Shown here one piece after another: positions 1 to 7,994 of a DNA stretch of 64,000 nucleotides. This DNA is from Anaerococcus sp. Marseille-Q5996 (GTDB taxonomy: Bacteria > Bacillota > Clostridia > Tissierellales > Peptoniphilaceae): assembly GCF_946893725.1 (NCBI RefSeq), contig NZ_CAMPPE010000001.1:372001-436000 (forward strand), in the 5' to 3' direction. Within the stretch, counting starts at the first letter, position 1. Each line of letters starts with the position of its first letter. The notes below the pieces were generated by a model that was given only the letters and a program-made list of their open reading frames with translations, did not search any database and had not been told where the DNA came from. The translations under genes and the position numbers were made by a program.

Positions 1-1
1 C

Positions 2-433
2 GAGCTTTACAAAGTAATAGGTGAAAATGTTGATAAAGAAAACCCTATTAAAGCAAAACAAGTAATAACTCAAGATGAACAAGTGCTAACAGGTTTAGTA
101 GAATTTGCCGACCTAGAAAATGGCGAATACCTATTAGAAGAAACAAAGGCTCCAAAAGGCTACGGTATAAGCAATACAACATGGAATATTAGTGTAAATG
201 ATGGAAAGGTAAATATAACATCAACAAATGGATCAGCTGACTTTACAAGAACTGATGATACTATTACCTTAAACGTCATAAACAAAAAGGCTAGTTACCC
301 ATCCACAGGTGGTGCTGGTACATTTATAGGATTTGCCCTTATTGGTACGGCGGTGATGCTTGCGGGTATTGCTTACTTTGCTATCTACCAAAATGACAAA
401 AATAGACGTCGTTCTGATAGATATGGCAGGTAA
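2..433 (+). CDS. Sortase-anchored pilin or surface protein, C-terminal part (5' end outside window)
   Basis: The reading frame is open from the first bases of the window, so only the last 143 residues are seen. They hold the end of a SpaA/Cna-B-like domain with an E-box-type segment (EYLLEETKAPKGYG), typical of domains that form internal Lys-Asn isopeptide bonds. A sorting signal follows: a YPSTG motif, a hydrophobic stretch of about 20 residues and a basic tail (KNRRRSDRYGR). The product should be linked to the wall or a pilus by a sortase. A GTG within the frame at 83 is an internal valine codon, not a start. The backbone pilin downstream suggests a minor or tip subunit of the same pilus, but the N-terminus is not available to test this. 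Confidence 0.85.
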   Translation, partial: ELYKVIGENVDKENPIKAKQVITQDEQVLTGLVEFADLENGEYLLEETKAPKGYGISNTTWNISVNDGKVNITSTNGSADFTRTDDTITLNVINKKASYPSTGGAGTFIGFALIGTAVMLAGIAYFAIYQNDKNRRRSDRYGR

Positions 434-466
434 ATTTACAAGAAAATAACAATTGAATATTGCAAA

Positions 467-500
467 AAGGCTTAGGATTCATATCCTGAGTCTTTATTTT
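467..500 (+). terminator. Rho-independent terminator after the first pilin gene
   Basis: A 10-bp stem (ggcttaggat with atcctgagtc, two G-U pairs) with a 4-base loop is followed by a T-rich run. It lies 34 bases after the stop codon. Confidence 0.7.
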
Positions 501-1151
501 GATTTTCTTAATAACTTGCCCATGCAATTACATAAAAAATAAAACCCTAGCTACAATTATAATTACAAACACACCAACAAATAAATCGTAAAACCCACCC
601 AAAATAGCTACTACTTATATATAGAAAAATCTCCTAAATCTTCCCGCAAAAAATTTGCAATATTTTCTTGCACGCTATTAAATCAATAGTATACTAGATA
701 AGCATGTTATATATGACATGCATAAATTTAGTACAAAAACTTAATATTTTATACTTATTGTCCACATTTTTAATATATTGGGAAAAGTTAGGTAAAAAGT
801 TAAATATGACTAAATTAGTATTGTATATATCTTACTTATAACGTATAATATTAAACAAATAGTTACTAATCGATACTCAAATTTAGAAGGCAAATCCGAC
901 ACAAGTAGTTATAAAAATAACGAATAATGACAGCACGTTACTTTCTTCGGTAAAATAAATTTAGACATAAAACTTGTCTTTGCTAAAGTCTTAAAGTCTT
1001 TAGAAAAATACTACAGATTTGACCGAGTATTTTCGGAGTTTTGATAGGCAAATCAAGCCATGGATATCGATAGCACAATGCAATAATTACTATTATTTTA
1101 AACATATTGGCCAATATGCAAATATATTGCTAACAATATGTTCTTTAGCTA
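501..1151. other. Long AT-rich intergenic region with palindromes, no gene seen
   Basis: About 650 bases with no supported open frame. Visible structure includes an inverted repeat around 702-722 (GCATGT and ACATGC around a TATATATG centre) and a perfect 16-base palindrome, CATATTGGCCAATATG, at 1103-1118. The half-site CAATATG recurs just downstream. These could be regulator sites for the pilin gene. No known riboswitch or RNA gene was recognised. Confidence 0.4.
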
Positions 1152-1181
1152 TTGAATCTATTAAAGCTGATATATTATAAT
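1152..1181 (+). promoter_or_regulatory. Putative promoter of the backbone pilin gene
   Basis: TTGAAT (1152-1157) and TATAAT (1176-1181) are separated by 18 bases. The transcript would have a leader of roughly 130 bases. The palindrome at 1103-1118 lies just upstream of the -35 box, a position suited to an activator. Confidence 0.5.
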
Positions 1182-1316
1182 TAAACTAAGGTTGATAATT
1201 AGTAATTTACATAAGTGATACCACTCACACCCAAACGAAAGTTGTCCAAAGCTAGATTAATTAATATATCAACAAGAAAATTGCTTTTTCGCAAAATAAT
1301 AAAAAAGGAGAAAAAT

Positions 1317-3503
1317 ATGAAAAAAGCAACAAACAAGCTAATGCCATTCTTAGCAGCTTTTGCTATGGTTATTGGTGTATTAGTAGCTCCATTTACCACT
1401 GCTAATGCAGATGAAGCTACAGAAACAGAATCTGTAACTATACACAAGATACTACTAACAAAAGAAGCTCTTGATGCACATGATGTGGATAAAGAATATG
1501 ATGGTACAACAATTGGAAACATCAAAGAATTCTTTGGTGACCAATCAGCTGAAGAAATTGATGGAGTTTACTTCAAACTTCAAAGCCTAAAAAAAGGTAT
1601 AGCTGAAGATAAAATTGATGTAAACAATGATGATCAATGGGAAGATGTAGTAGGAAAAGAAGGTAAAACAGAAAATAAAGCTGGTTTAAAACTTGATACT
1701 AAAGGCCTATCAGGTACTTATAGAATCGTAGAAGACCTAACAAAATCAACTTATAATGGAAAGTCATATTTTGACAAAGAAGGAAATCAACTTTATAAAA
1801 AAGGTGAAGACTTCTTTAGACCTAAAAAAGATCAAGAAAAAGAAGATGTTAAAGTAGAAGCAAAGGAAGTAATAACAAAAGAAAACAACTTACTTGCAGA
1901 CTCTAAAGCAGTTCCAACACTTCTTACATTACCTATGGTAAATGAAAAAGGTACCATCAAAGAAGGTCACGTATATCCAAAGAACACACAAGAAAAGCCA
2001 GAAGTTGATAAGGACTTCAAAGAAAATAATGAATTAAGACCTGTTAATGCAGAAGACGCTAAAGAAATCAAAGGCGGAGCAGACGTTAAAGATAACCAAA
2101 GAGACAAAAAAGTAGCTACTACTGATTTAGGTGAAAAAGTACCTTACGAAATCAAAACAAATATCCCAGCTAAAACAAAATACAAAACACTAGCTTGGGA
2201 CGATACAATGAGCAAAGGTCTAACATTCAACGATGACGTTAAACTACAAATCGGTGGAGAAAATGCTGAACTAGGAACAGACTATATCGTTACTTATAAG
2301 AAAGCAAATGCAGAAACAAAAGAAACTGGTTTTGTAATTCAATTACTAGATGCTGGTCTTGAAAAAGTAAACAACAAAGATAAAGAAACAGAAATTTACA
2401 TTACTTACTCAGCAACTGTAAACGAAGATGCAGAAGTAGACGTAAAAGAAAACAACAAACTAGACTTCTACTACGACAACAACGTTTCAGTAAATGGTAA
2501 ACCAGAACCAACAAATCCAGTTGACGGAAAAATCAAAGTAACAAAAGATTTCCCTAATGTTACTGGTGATTGGGTAAAAGGTGAAGAAGTAATTGTAACA
2601 ATCATCGATGAGGAAACTGGCAAACCAGTAGTATTTAAAGATGATCAAGAAGCTACAGTTACATTAACTGAAAACAATAAAACACATGAATGGACTGGAT
2701 TAGACAACAACAAAAAATATAAAGTTGTTGAAACATTCAAACCAAGTGATATCGTAACATACGAAAAATCTGAAAATGGTGAAGTAATCATCCACGATGA
2801 AATCAAACCAGAAGATGAACAACCTAAAAAAATTACACCATCAGTTCCAGAAGTAGTTCTTGGTGGTAAAAAATTCGTTAAAACAAACCAAGATGGAACA
2901 GAAAGACTAGAAGGTGCTGAATTCTACGTTAAAAACGCAGAAGGTAAATACCTTGTAGAAAAAATGAAAGACGAAAAAGCAGTAGCAGATGCAAAAGCAG
3001 CACTAGATGAAGCAGTAGAAGCTTACAACAAATTAGACGCTGAAGCTCAAAATGGCGAAGAAGGCAAAAATGCTAAAGCATTAGTTGATGAAAAACAAGA
3101 TGCATATGATAAAGCTGTAAAAGCAAATGCTAGTGGTTATGATTGGGGAGAAAAAGCTAACGCAGTAGTACTAAAATCTAATGCTGAAGGTCAATTCGAA
3201 ATCAAAGGTCTTGCATATGCAGAAGGATACCAACTAGAAGAAAAAACAGCTCCAGAAGGATATGCTAAACGTCAAGAACCTGTTGATTTTAAAGTTGAAG
3301 AAGGCTCATACTCTACAAAAGATGTAGATATTAAATATGAAAAAACAGATGCAGAAAATAATGCTAAACAAATCGAAAACAAGAAAGTAACAATCCCACA
3401 AACAGGTGGTATTGGTTCACTAATCTTTATCGTAGCAGGTCTTGCACTTATGGGTGTAGCATTCGTAGCTATGAAAAGAAGAAATTCTTACGAAGAAGCT
3501 TAA
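1317..3503 (+). CDS. Backbone (SpaA-type) major pilin, LPXTG-like anchored
   Basis: The 728-residue product has a signal peptide (residues 1 to about 31), a pilin motif with YPKN at residues 220-223 whose Lys222 is the expected cross-linking lysine, an isopeptide-type Cna-B domain near the C-terminus with an E-box (YQLEEKTAPEGYA), and an IPQTG sorting signal (693-697) followed by a hydrophobic segment and a basic tail. This is the layout of a shaft pilin polymerised by a class C sortase. An Ala/Lys/Glu-rich helical insertion at about residues 560-610 interrupts the last Cna-B domain. The start is set at 1317 because AAAAAGGAG lies just upstream and the signal peptide begins there; an in-frame ATG at 1215 has neither. 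No sortase is adjacent, so polymerisation may rely on the cluster at 14-17 kb. Confidence 0.9.
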   Translation: MKKATNKLMPFLAAFAMVIGVLVAPFTTANADEATETESVTIHKILLTKEALDAHDVDKEYDGTTIGNIKEFFGDQSAEEIDGVYFKLQSLKKGIAEDKIDVNNDDQWEDVVGKEGKTENKAGLKLDTKGLSGTYRIVEDLTKSTYNGKSYFDKEGNQLYKKGEDFFRPKKDQEKEDVKVEAKEVITKENNLLADSKAVPTLLTLPMVNEKGTIKEGHVYPKNTQEKPEVDKDFKENNELRPVNAEDAKEIKGGADVKDNQRDKKVATTDLGEKVPYEIKTNIPAKTKYKTLAWDDTMSKGLTFNDDVKLQIGGENAELGTDYIVTYKKANAETKETGFVIQLLDAGLEKVNNKDKETEIYITYSATVNEDAEVDVKENNKLDFYYDNNVSVNGKPEPTNPVDGKIKVTKDFPNVTGDWVKGEEVIVTIIDEETGKPVVFKDDQEATVTLTENNKTHEWTGLDNNKKYKVVETFKPSDIVTYEKSENGEVIIHDEIKPEDEQPKKITPSVPEVVLGGKKFVKTNQDGTERLEGAEFYVKNAEGKYLVEKMKDEKAVADAKAALDEAVEAYNKLDAEAQNGEEGKNAKALVDEKQDAYDKAVKANASGYDWGEKANAVVLKSNAEGQFEIKGLAYAEGYQLEEKTAPEGYAKRQEPVDFKVEEGSYSTKDVDIKYEKTDAENNAKQIENKKVTIPQTGGIGSLIFIVAGLALMGVAFVAMKRRNSYEEA

Positions 3504-3546
3504 GGCAATATTCATAAGTAAAAAGATATATTAAGAAAAAGCAATC

Positions 3547-3582
3547 AAAAAACCAGGAATTAATTTTCCTGGTTTTTTATTT
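3547..3582 (+). terminator. Terminator after the backbone pilin gene
   Basis: A 13-bp stem (aaaaaaccaggaa with ttcctggtttttt) and a T-run lie 44 bases after the stop. Confidence 0.85.
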
Positions 3583-3607
3583 TGCCTAAAATAATAAAAT
3601 CATATGT

Positions 3608-3731
3608 CAGATTTCTCCACTCGTATCAAAGAAACTCGGTCGAAATGGGAAATTTGGGTCTGCAAACAATTAGAATATTTACATTATCCATCTCGACCAA
3701 ACAAGCGTAGCGCAGTGCGTGGAGAGATCTG
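3608..3731. repeat. Palindromic repeat copy 1 of 9
   Basis: Begins CAGATTTCTCCAC and ends GTGGAGAGATCTG, which pair as an outer stem. Inside are GGTCGAAATGG and CCATCTCGACC, which pair as an inner stem around an AT-rich loop. The small 5' hairpin (gtatc-aaa-gaaac) is imperfect in this copy. It lies immediately upstream of the truncated hydE copy, matching the position of copy 3 upstream of intact hydE. Confidence 0.9.
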
Positions 3732-3962
3732 TTTCATATCTTAATCCCTAGCAAACCACTAAAATATATTAGACAAGCACTCCCATTCATTGCTATAATA
3801 GACATATGAAAAACTTTAAAAATACTACATATTACACAGACGAAGAGCTAAAAAATTGGATAGAGGATGAGTCTATGAATGACTGGTTGGCGGATACTGC
3901 TGATCGTATTCGTAGGGATATCTACGGTGATGAGGTATACATTCGTGGCCTAATTGAATTTT
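3608..3962. repeat. Left arm of a direct duplication (palindrome plus hydE 5' end)
   Basis: This 355-base stretch matches 6437-6794: a palindrome copy, about 70 bases of promoter region and the first 52 codons of hydE. The two arms are 2.83 kb apart. From base 3732 on, identity is high, with a few substitutions and no indels; the palindrome part differs more and contains a 3-base length difference. Homology stops abruptly at about 3962. Confidence 0.85.
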
Positions 3963-3985
3963 CTATAAACTTTTTATTTCTTTAA
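3806..3985 (+). pseudogene. Truncated copy of hydE (5' fragment)
   Basis: The frame encodes 59 residues. The first 52 match HydE from 6638 with one difference (Glu43 instead of Ala), then the sequence changes at the junction near 3962 and a stop follows after seven unrelated residues. The fragment ends before the CxxxCxxC iron-sulfur motif, so it cannot be functional. It keeps the same promoter (TAGACA, then TATAAT just before the ATG), so it may still be transcribed into the cargo region. Confidence 0.9.
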
Positions 3986-4088
3986 GCTATAACTATCATC
4001 TCAATATAATGTTCTACTATGAATAAAAGATTGAATCAAAAAAATACGAAATTTATTTATTAATAACAAAGAAAGAGTTAGAGATCAA

Positions 4089-4733
4089 ATGATTAATTGG
4101 ATATGTAATAATATAGAGGCCTTTACTAATATCTTGCTATCAATTGTTTTTGGTGTATTAACATTCATAATGAGTAAAAATGCTAATAATATCTCTAGAT
4201 GTTCAAATATTATAGCTTCAAATGCAAATAAAATTATGAATATAAGTAATAAAAATTATGAAGTTTCATTTGATGGACAAAAAAATTATATGCTCAATGA
4301 ACTAAGTAGACTGGGTAGCATATTAATAGAAGCTTCAAGTGAAAGTATTATTGACAAGCAAAATATAATTGTACAAAAGTATGTCGATGGAGTTATGGAT
4401 GAAAGATTAAGAAAAAAACTAATTTCTGTTGGAAACAATGGTTCTTTGCTTGCTCATAATAAGATTAAATATTATATAGAGGATAGATTATATAGAGCTA
4501 ATCCAGATGTAGAGCTACGTGATATAGAAACGGGTGTATTAAATATGCTTGTTTTACATTTTAATTTAGTTAATAACATAAAAAATAGTTACCTAGGATC
4601 AGTTGATGATAGTACTACTAATAATAGGCAAGAGGTTAAAGAAATTTTCAACTTCTATTTTCCAGCGCATATTAGATTCAATGAAGAATATATGAATATG
4701 CTGGAATACTCATTAGATAGGTTTGATATATAG
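4089..4733 (+). CDS. Membrane-anchored protein of unknown function
   Basis: The 214-residue product has one N-terminal membrane segment (residues about 10-29) followed by a mainly helical, hydrophilic region. No family was recognised. The ribosome binding site is weak (a purine-rich stretch before the ATG at 4089). It lies between the truncated hydE copy and an AlbA/HTH regulator, inside the 2.8 kb segment flanked by duplicated hydE sequence, so it is probably part of the imported cargo. A terminator hairpin separates it from the next gene. A small membrane protein beside a Schlafen-type gene could hint at a defence or stress role, but nothing in the sequence proves it. Confidence 0.6.
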   Translation: MINWICNNIEAFTNILLSIVFGVLTFIMSKNANNISRCSNIIASNANKIMNISNKNYEVSFDGQKNYMLNELSRLGSILIEASSESIIDKQNIIVQKYVDGVMDERLRKKLISVGNNGSLLAHNKIKYYIEDRLYRANPDVELRDIETGVLNMLVLHFNLVNNIKNSYLGSVDDSTTNNRQEVKEIFNFYFPAHIRFNEEYMNMLEYSLDRFDI

Positions 4734-4760
4734 TATTTGATATTTACTTAATTTCTCAGA

Positions 4761-4795
4761 AAGTGCAACGTAAGTTTTACGTTGCACTTTTTTTA
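4761..4795 (+). terminator. Terminator with GCAACGTAA inverted repeat
   Basis: A nearly perfect 13-bp stem (aagtgcaacgtaa with ttacgttgcactt) and a T-run. The same GCAACG motif recurs after the next gene at 6124-6164, so the palindrome could also be a protein-binding site. Confidence 0.8.
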
Positions 4796-4827
4796 TTTTA
4801 TACTATCATAAGATTAAGGAGATTCAT

Positions 4828-6087
4828 ATGGAAGTATATAATTATGAGTTAAAATCAAAACTTAATGACAAATTTTTAAAGACGGTTTCTTCTTTTGCAA
4901 ATTATAATGATGGTACTATTATTTTTGGTTTGAATAATGAGGGCCAGCCTATTGGTTTAGATGACTTAGATAATACTAAACTAAAGATAGAGAATAAAAT
5001 TAATGATAGCATAAAACCAAGACCGATATTTAATATTGATATAGATTTTGAAAAAAGATGCATTATTCTTACAGTTTTTGAGGGTGAGAATAAGCCATAC
5101 TATTATAACAATAAAGCATATAAGAGGAGTGATTCTTCAGATGTCGAGGTTGACAGACAGGAGCTAAATGATCTAGTACTGTTTGGAAAGAATTTGGATT
5201 ATGAACAAATATCTAGTGTATACCAAAATTTATCTTTTAGCTATTTTAACAAAGAATCTAACAGACGTATGGGAATATCAGATCCAGATTTAGATTTGCT
5301 AAAATCTTTTGACTTATACTCTGATGACAAGGGATATAATAATGCTGGATTATTGATTTCAGATGAGAATAATTATAAGATTATTGATTTTGTAAAGTTT
5401 GGTAAAAGTGTTAGCGATATTGATTTTAGAAAAGAAATTAAAAATATTTCTATATTAGATGCTTTTAATCAAATGGTTGAATATTACACTCAGTACTATA
5501 ATCAGGAAATTATAGTAGGCAAAAGTAGAGAGTTTATTGAAAAAATTCCTTTTAAAGCTTTTAGAGAAGCAATAGCAAATGCCTTAGTTCATAGAAGATG
5601 GGATAGGGATGCTTTTATTAGTGTTAGTTTTTATGATGATAGAATTGAAATCTCTTCTCCTGGGGGGTTGCCTAACGGGATTAGTGAACATGAGTACCTT
5701 AATCGTAGAGTATCATCTCCTAGAAATCCTATAATATCTAATATATTTTTTCGACTTCGATATATTGAAAAGCTAGGTACTGGCATATTTAGAATTCAAG
5801 AGGCTTATAAAGAAAGTGCATCGCATCCGGAATTTGAAGTATCTGAAAACTATATTACTGTTACACTGCCAGTTACTCAGACTATTACAATAGATGATAT
5901 TTCGATTGATTCTAGAAAAATTATGAAATATTTATCTGATAATGAACTTCTTTCACGTATAGAGCTTGAAGAATTAACTGGATTTAATAAAGATAAAGTT
6001 ATCAGACATCTAAATGAATTACGTGACAATGGAGTTGTTGAGGTCGTTGGAAATGGTAGAGGAACTAAGTATAAATCTAGAATCTAA
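4828..6087 (+). CDS. AlbA/Schlafen-type ATP-binding transcriptional regulator
   Basis: The 419-residue product has an N-terminal AlbA_2 (Schlafen-like, divergent AAA-4) domain (residues about 1-120, with FANYNDGTIIFGLNNEGQ), a central to C-terminal GHKL-like part (FREAIANALVHRRWDRD, then ISSPGGLPNGI and KLGTGIFRIQ; about 230-330), and a C-terminal winged helix (about 360-419) containing SRIELEELTGFNKDKVIRHL. The domain order matches proteins annotated as putative ATP-dependent regulators with HTH. AAGGAG lies shortly before the ATG. It is inside the cargo bounded by duplicated hydE sequence and is flanked by related GCAACG inverted repeats, so autoregulation at those sites is plausible but inferred. 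Members of this superfamily also occur in phage defence loci. Confidence 0.8.
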   Translation: MEVYNYELKSKLNDKFLKTVSSFANYNDGTIIFGLNNEGQPIGLDDLDNTKLKIENKINDSIKPRPIFNIDIDFEKRCIILTVFEGENKPYYYNNKAYKRSDSSDVEVDRQELNDLVLFGKNLDYEQISSVYQNLSFSYFNKESNRRMGISDPDLDLLKSFDLYSDDKGYNNAGLLISDENNYKIIDFVKFGKSVSDIDFRKEIKNISILDAFNQMVEYYTQYYNQEIIVGKSREFIEKIPFKAFREAIANALVHRRWDRDAFISVSFYDDRIEISSPGGLPNGISEHEYLNRRVSSPRNPIISNIFFRLRYIEKLGTGIFRIQEAYKESASHPEFEVSENYITVTLPVTQTITIDDISIDSRKIMKYLSDNELLSRIELEELTGFNKDKVIRHLNELRDNGVVEVVGNGRGTKYKSRI

Positions 6088-6123
6088 GTTTGTTCTATTA
6101 TCGATTGACTTTCCGTCGCATCT

Positions 6124-6164
6124 ATGCAACGCAAAATGCAACGCAAATTTTACGTTGTACAACG
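6124..6164. repeat. GCAACG-rich inverted repeat downstream of the AlbA gene
   Basis: ATGCAACGCAAA occurs twice in a row, then TTTACGTTGTACAACG. The halves can pair, and the sequence resembles the stem at 4761-4790, so similar palindromes flank the AlbA gene. There is no T-run, so it is not a standard terminator. Confidence 0.5.
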
Positions 6165-6289
6165 AAAGATTGGGAAAAATTTAACTCATTGACTTCATTA
6201 ATTCGATTAGGATGACCATTAGGGTTTTATATAGCATCTTTGATATATTAATATGATTACAAGATGAATATTATCTTTAATTCATAAAG

Positions 6290-6419
6290 CAGATTTCTCC
6301 ACTCGTATCAAAGATACTCGGTCGAAATGGTTGGTTTTGGTCTGTACTTATATTCTAAAATCAGGATATATTATCCATATCGACTAAGCAAGTGTAATCG
6401 TAGCGCATGGAGATATCTG
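6290..6419. repeat. Palindromic repeat copy 2 of 9
   Basis: Same plan as the other copies. The 5' side hairpin is gtatc-aaa-gatac, fully paired. The 3' end is GGAGATATCTG. Confidence 0.9.
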
Positions 6420-6436
6420 TTATTATGTAGTTAATT

Positions 6437-6563
6437 CAGATTTCTCCACTCAAAATCAAAGATTTTTCGGTCGAAATGGAAAATTTTGGATTTACACATA
6501 ACTAGAATACATACACCACCCATCTCGACCAAACAAGCGTAGCGCAGTGCGTGGAGAGATCTG
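6437..6563. repeat. Palindromic repeat copy 3 of 9
   Basis: The 5' side hairpin is aaaatc-aaa-gatttt. It lies directly upstream of the hydE promoter and is the counterpart of copy 1 in the duplicated arm. Confidence 0.9.
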
Positions 6564-6601
6564 TTTCATATCCCAATTCCTAGTAAAACACTAAAATATA
6601 T

Positions 6602-6631
6602 TAGACAAGCACTCCCATTCATTGCTATAAT
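6602..6631 (+). promoter_or_regulatory. hydE promoter, apparently giving a leaderless transcript
   Basis: TAGACA (6602-6607), an 18-base spacer and a consensus TATAAT (6626-6631). The start codon is only six bases after the -10 box, where transcription should begin, and no Shine-Dalgarno sequence precedes it. The duplicated copy at 3770-3808 has the same layout. Confidence 0.6.
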
Positions 6632-6637
6632 AGACAT

Positions 6638-7678
6638 ATGAAAAACTTTAAAAATACTACATATTACACAGACGAAGAGTTAAAAAATTGGATAGAGGAT
6701 GAGTCTATGAATGACTGGTTGGCGGATACTGCTGATCGTATTCGTAGGGACATTTATGGTGATGCGGTATATATCCGTGGGCTTATTGAATTTTCCAATT
6801 TTTGCAAAAACGACTGTTTATATTGCGGCATTCGCAAATCAAATAAAAATGTTGACCGTTACAGATTGACTCCAGAGGAAATAGTTCAATGCGCTGATGC
6901 TGGATATATGCTTGGCTTTAGGACTTATGTTTTGCAGGGTGGGGAGGACACATATTACACAGACGATATGATTGTGGACATAGTAAAGGAAATAAAAACA
7001 AAACATCCGGACACAGCTATTACCCTTTCACTAGGTATAAAACCTTATGAGTCATTCAAAAGATTTTATGATGCAGGGGCGGATAGATATTTGTTGCGCC
7101 AAGAAACATCCGACAGCGAACATTTTAAAAAACTTCACCCAGCTGGCATGACCATGGAAGAACGCCACGAGGCCTTGTGGCAATTAAAAGAAATCGGCTA
7201 CCAAGTAGGCGGCGGATTTATGGTGGATAGCCCATATCAAACAACTGAGGATTTGATAAAAGACTTAAGATTTTTAGAAAAACTAGAACCAGATATGATA
7301 GGCATAGGCCCATTTTTGACCAGCCACGATACACCATTTAAAGATTTTCCAAATGGTTCATACACAAAAACATTAAGATTGGTATCAATTTTAAGAATCC
7401 TATTCCCATACGCATTGATACCAGCAACAACAGCCCTAGGCACAATCAACCCACTAGGCCGCGAAATGGGACTAAAGGCAGGAGCAAACGTACTAATGCC
7501 AAACTTGTCCCCAACCATGTATAGAAAACAATATCAACTTTATGATAACAAAATTTGTACAGGGGATGAAGCAGCAGAATGCAAGGCCTGCCTAAGCATG
7601 AGAGTAGATAGGGCTGGATATGAGATTGTGACTGATAGGGGAGATGTGATTACTAGGAAGGCTGAGTTGGTGTATTAG
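6638..7678 (+). CDS. hydE: [FeFe] hydrogenase H-cluster maturation radical SAM enzyme HydE
   Basis: The 346-residue product has the radical SAM cluster motif CKNDCLYC (Cys56, Cys60, Cys63) within the GLIEF-x-N-x-CKNDC context typical of HydE, and the full-length BioB-like barrel including ALGTINPLGREMGLKAGANVLMPNLSP (described here in parts: ALGTINPLGRE, then GANVLMPNLSP). HydE works with HydF and HydG to build the diiron subcluster of [FeFe] hydrogenase. hydF and hydG lie 1.2 kb away on the opposite strand. The start at 6638 gives the usual N-terminal length, although no ribosome binding site precedes it. A 5' fragment of this gene is repeated at 3806. The hydrogenase structural gene is not in the window. 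Confidence 0.93.
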   Translation: MKNFKNTTYYTDEELKNWIEDESMNDWLADTADRIRRDIYGDAVYIRGLIEFSNFCKNDCLYCGIRKSNKNVDRYRLTPEEIVQCADAGYMLGFRTYVLQGGEDTYYTDDMIVDIVKEIKTKHPDTAITLSLGIKPYESFKRFYDAGADRYLLRQETSDSEHFKKLHPAGMTMEERHEALWQLKEIGYQVGGGFMVDSPYQTTEDLIKDLRFLEKLEPDMIGIGPFLTSHDTPFKDFPNGSYTKTLRLVSILRILFPYALIPATTALGTINPLGREMGLKAGANVLMPNLSPTMYRKQYQLYDNKICTGDEAAECKACLSMRVDRAGYEIVTDRGDVITRKAELVY

Positions 7679-7691
7679 GGGTAAGAGACAA

Positions 7692-7818
7692 CAGATTTCT
7701 CCACTCGGAATCAAAGATTCCTCGGTCGAAATGGATATTTTGGGATTGCAAATCACTAGAATATTTATATTATCCATATCGACTAAGCAATCGAAAGAGT
7801 AGCGCATGGAGATATCTG
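7692..7818. repeat. Palindromic repeat copy 4 of 9
   Basis: Starts 13 bases after the hydE stop. The 5' side hairpin is ggaatc-aaa-gattcc, fully paired. The copy may also serve as a transcript end for hydE. Confidence 0.9.
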
Positions 7819-7835
7819 TTATTACTTAATAAAGT

Positions 7836-7962
7836 CAAATTTCTCCACTCGAAATCAAAGATTTTTCGGCCGAAATGGAAAGTTAGATTTCACAAACAAC
7901 TAGAATATTCACATCACCCATCTCGACCAAACAAGCGCAAGCGCAGTGCGTGGAGAGATCTG
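7836..7962. repeat. Palindromic repeat copy 5 of 9
   Basis: The 5' side hairpin is aaatc-aaa-gattt and the 3' side hairpin is built on GCGCAAGCGC. It ends 32 bases before the GIY-YIG start codon. Confidence 0.9.
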
Positions 7963-7994
7963 TTTTTACAAATACTTATTATTAGGGAGAAAAT

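Noticed and set aside
840-1080. c-di-GMP riboswitch before the pilin gene
   Set aside because: A GGCAAATCC segment prompted the idea, but the required GEMM core and second domain are absent.
1215-1316. Upstream in-frame start for the backbone pilin
   Set aside because: It has no ribosome binding site and would place a charged 34-residue stretch before the signal peptide.
3963-6436. Insertion sequence or prophage carrying the cargo
   Set aside because: No transposase, integrase, phage structural gene or terminal inverted repeat was seen in the segment.
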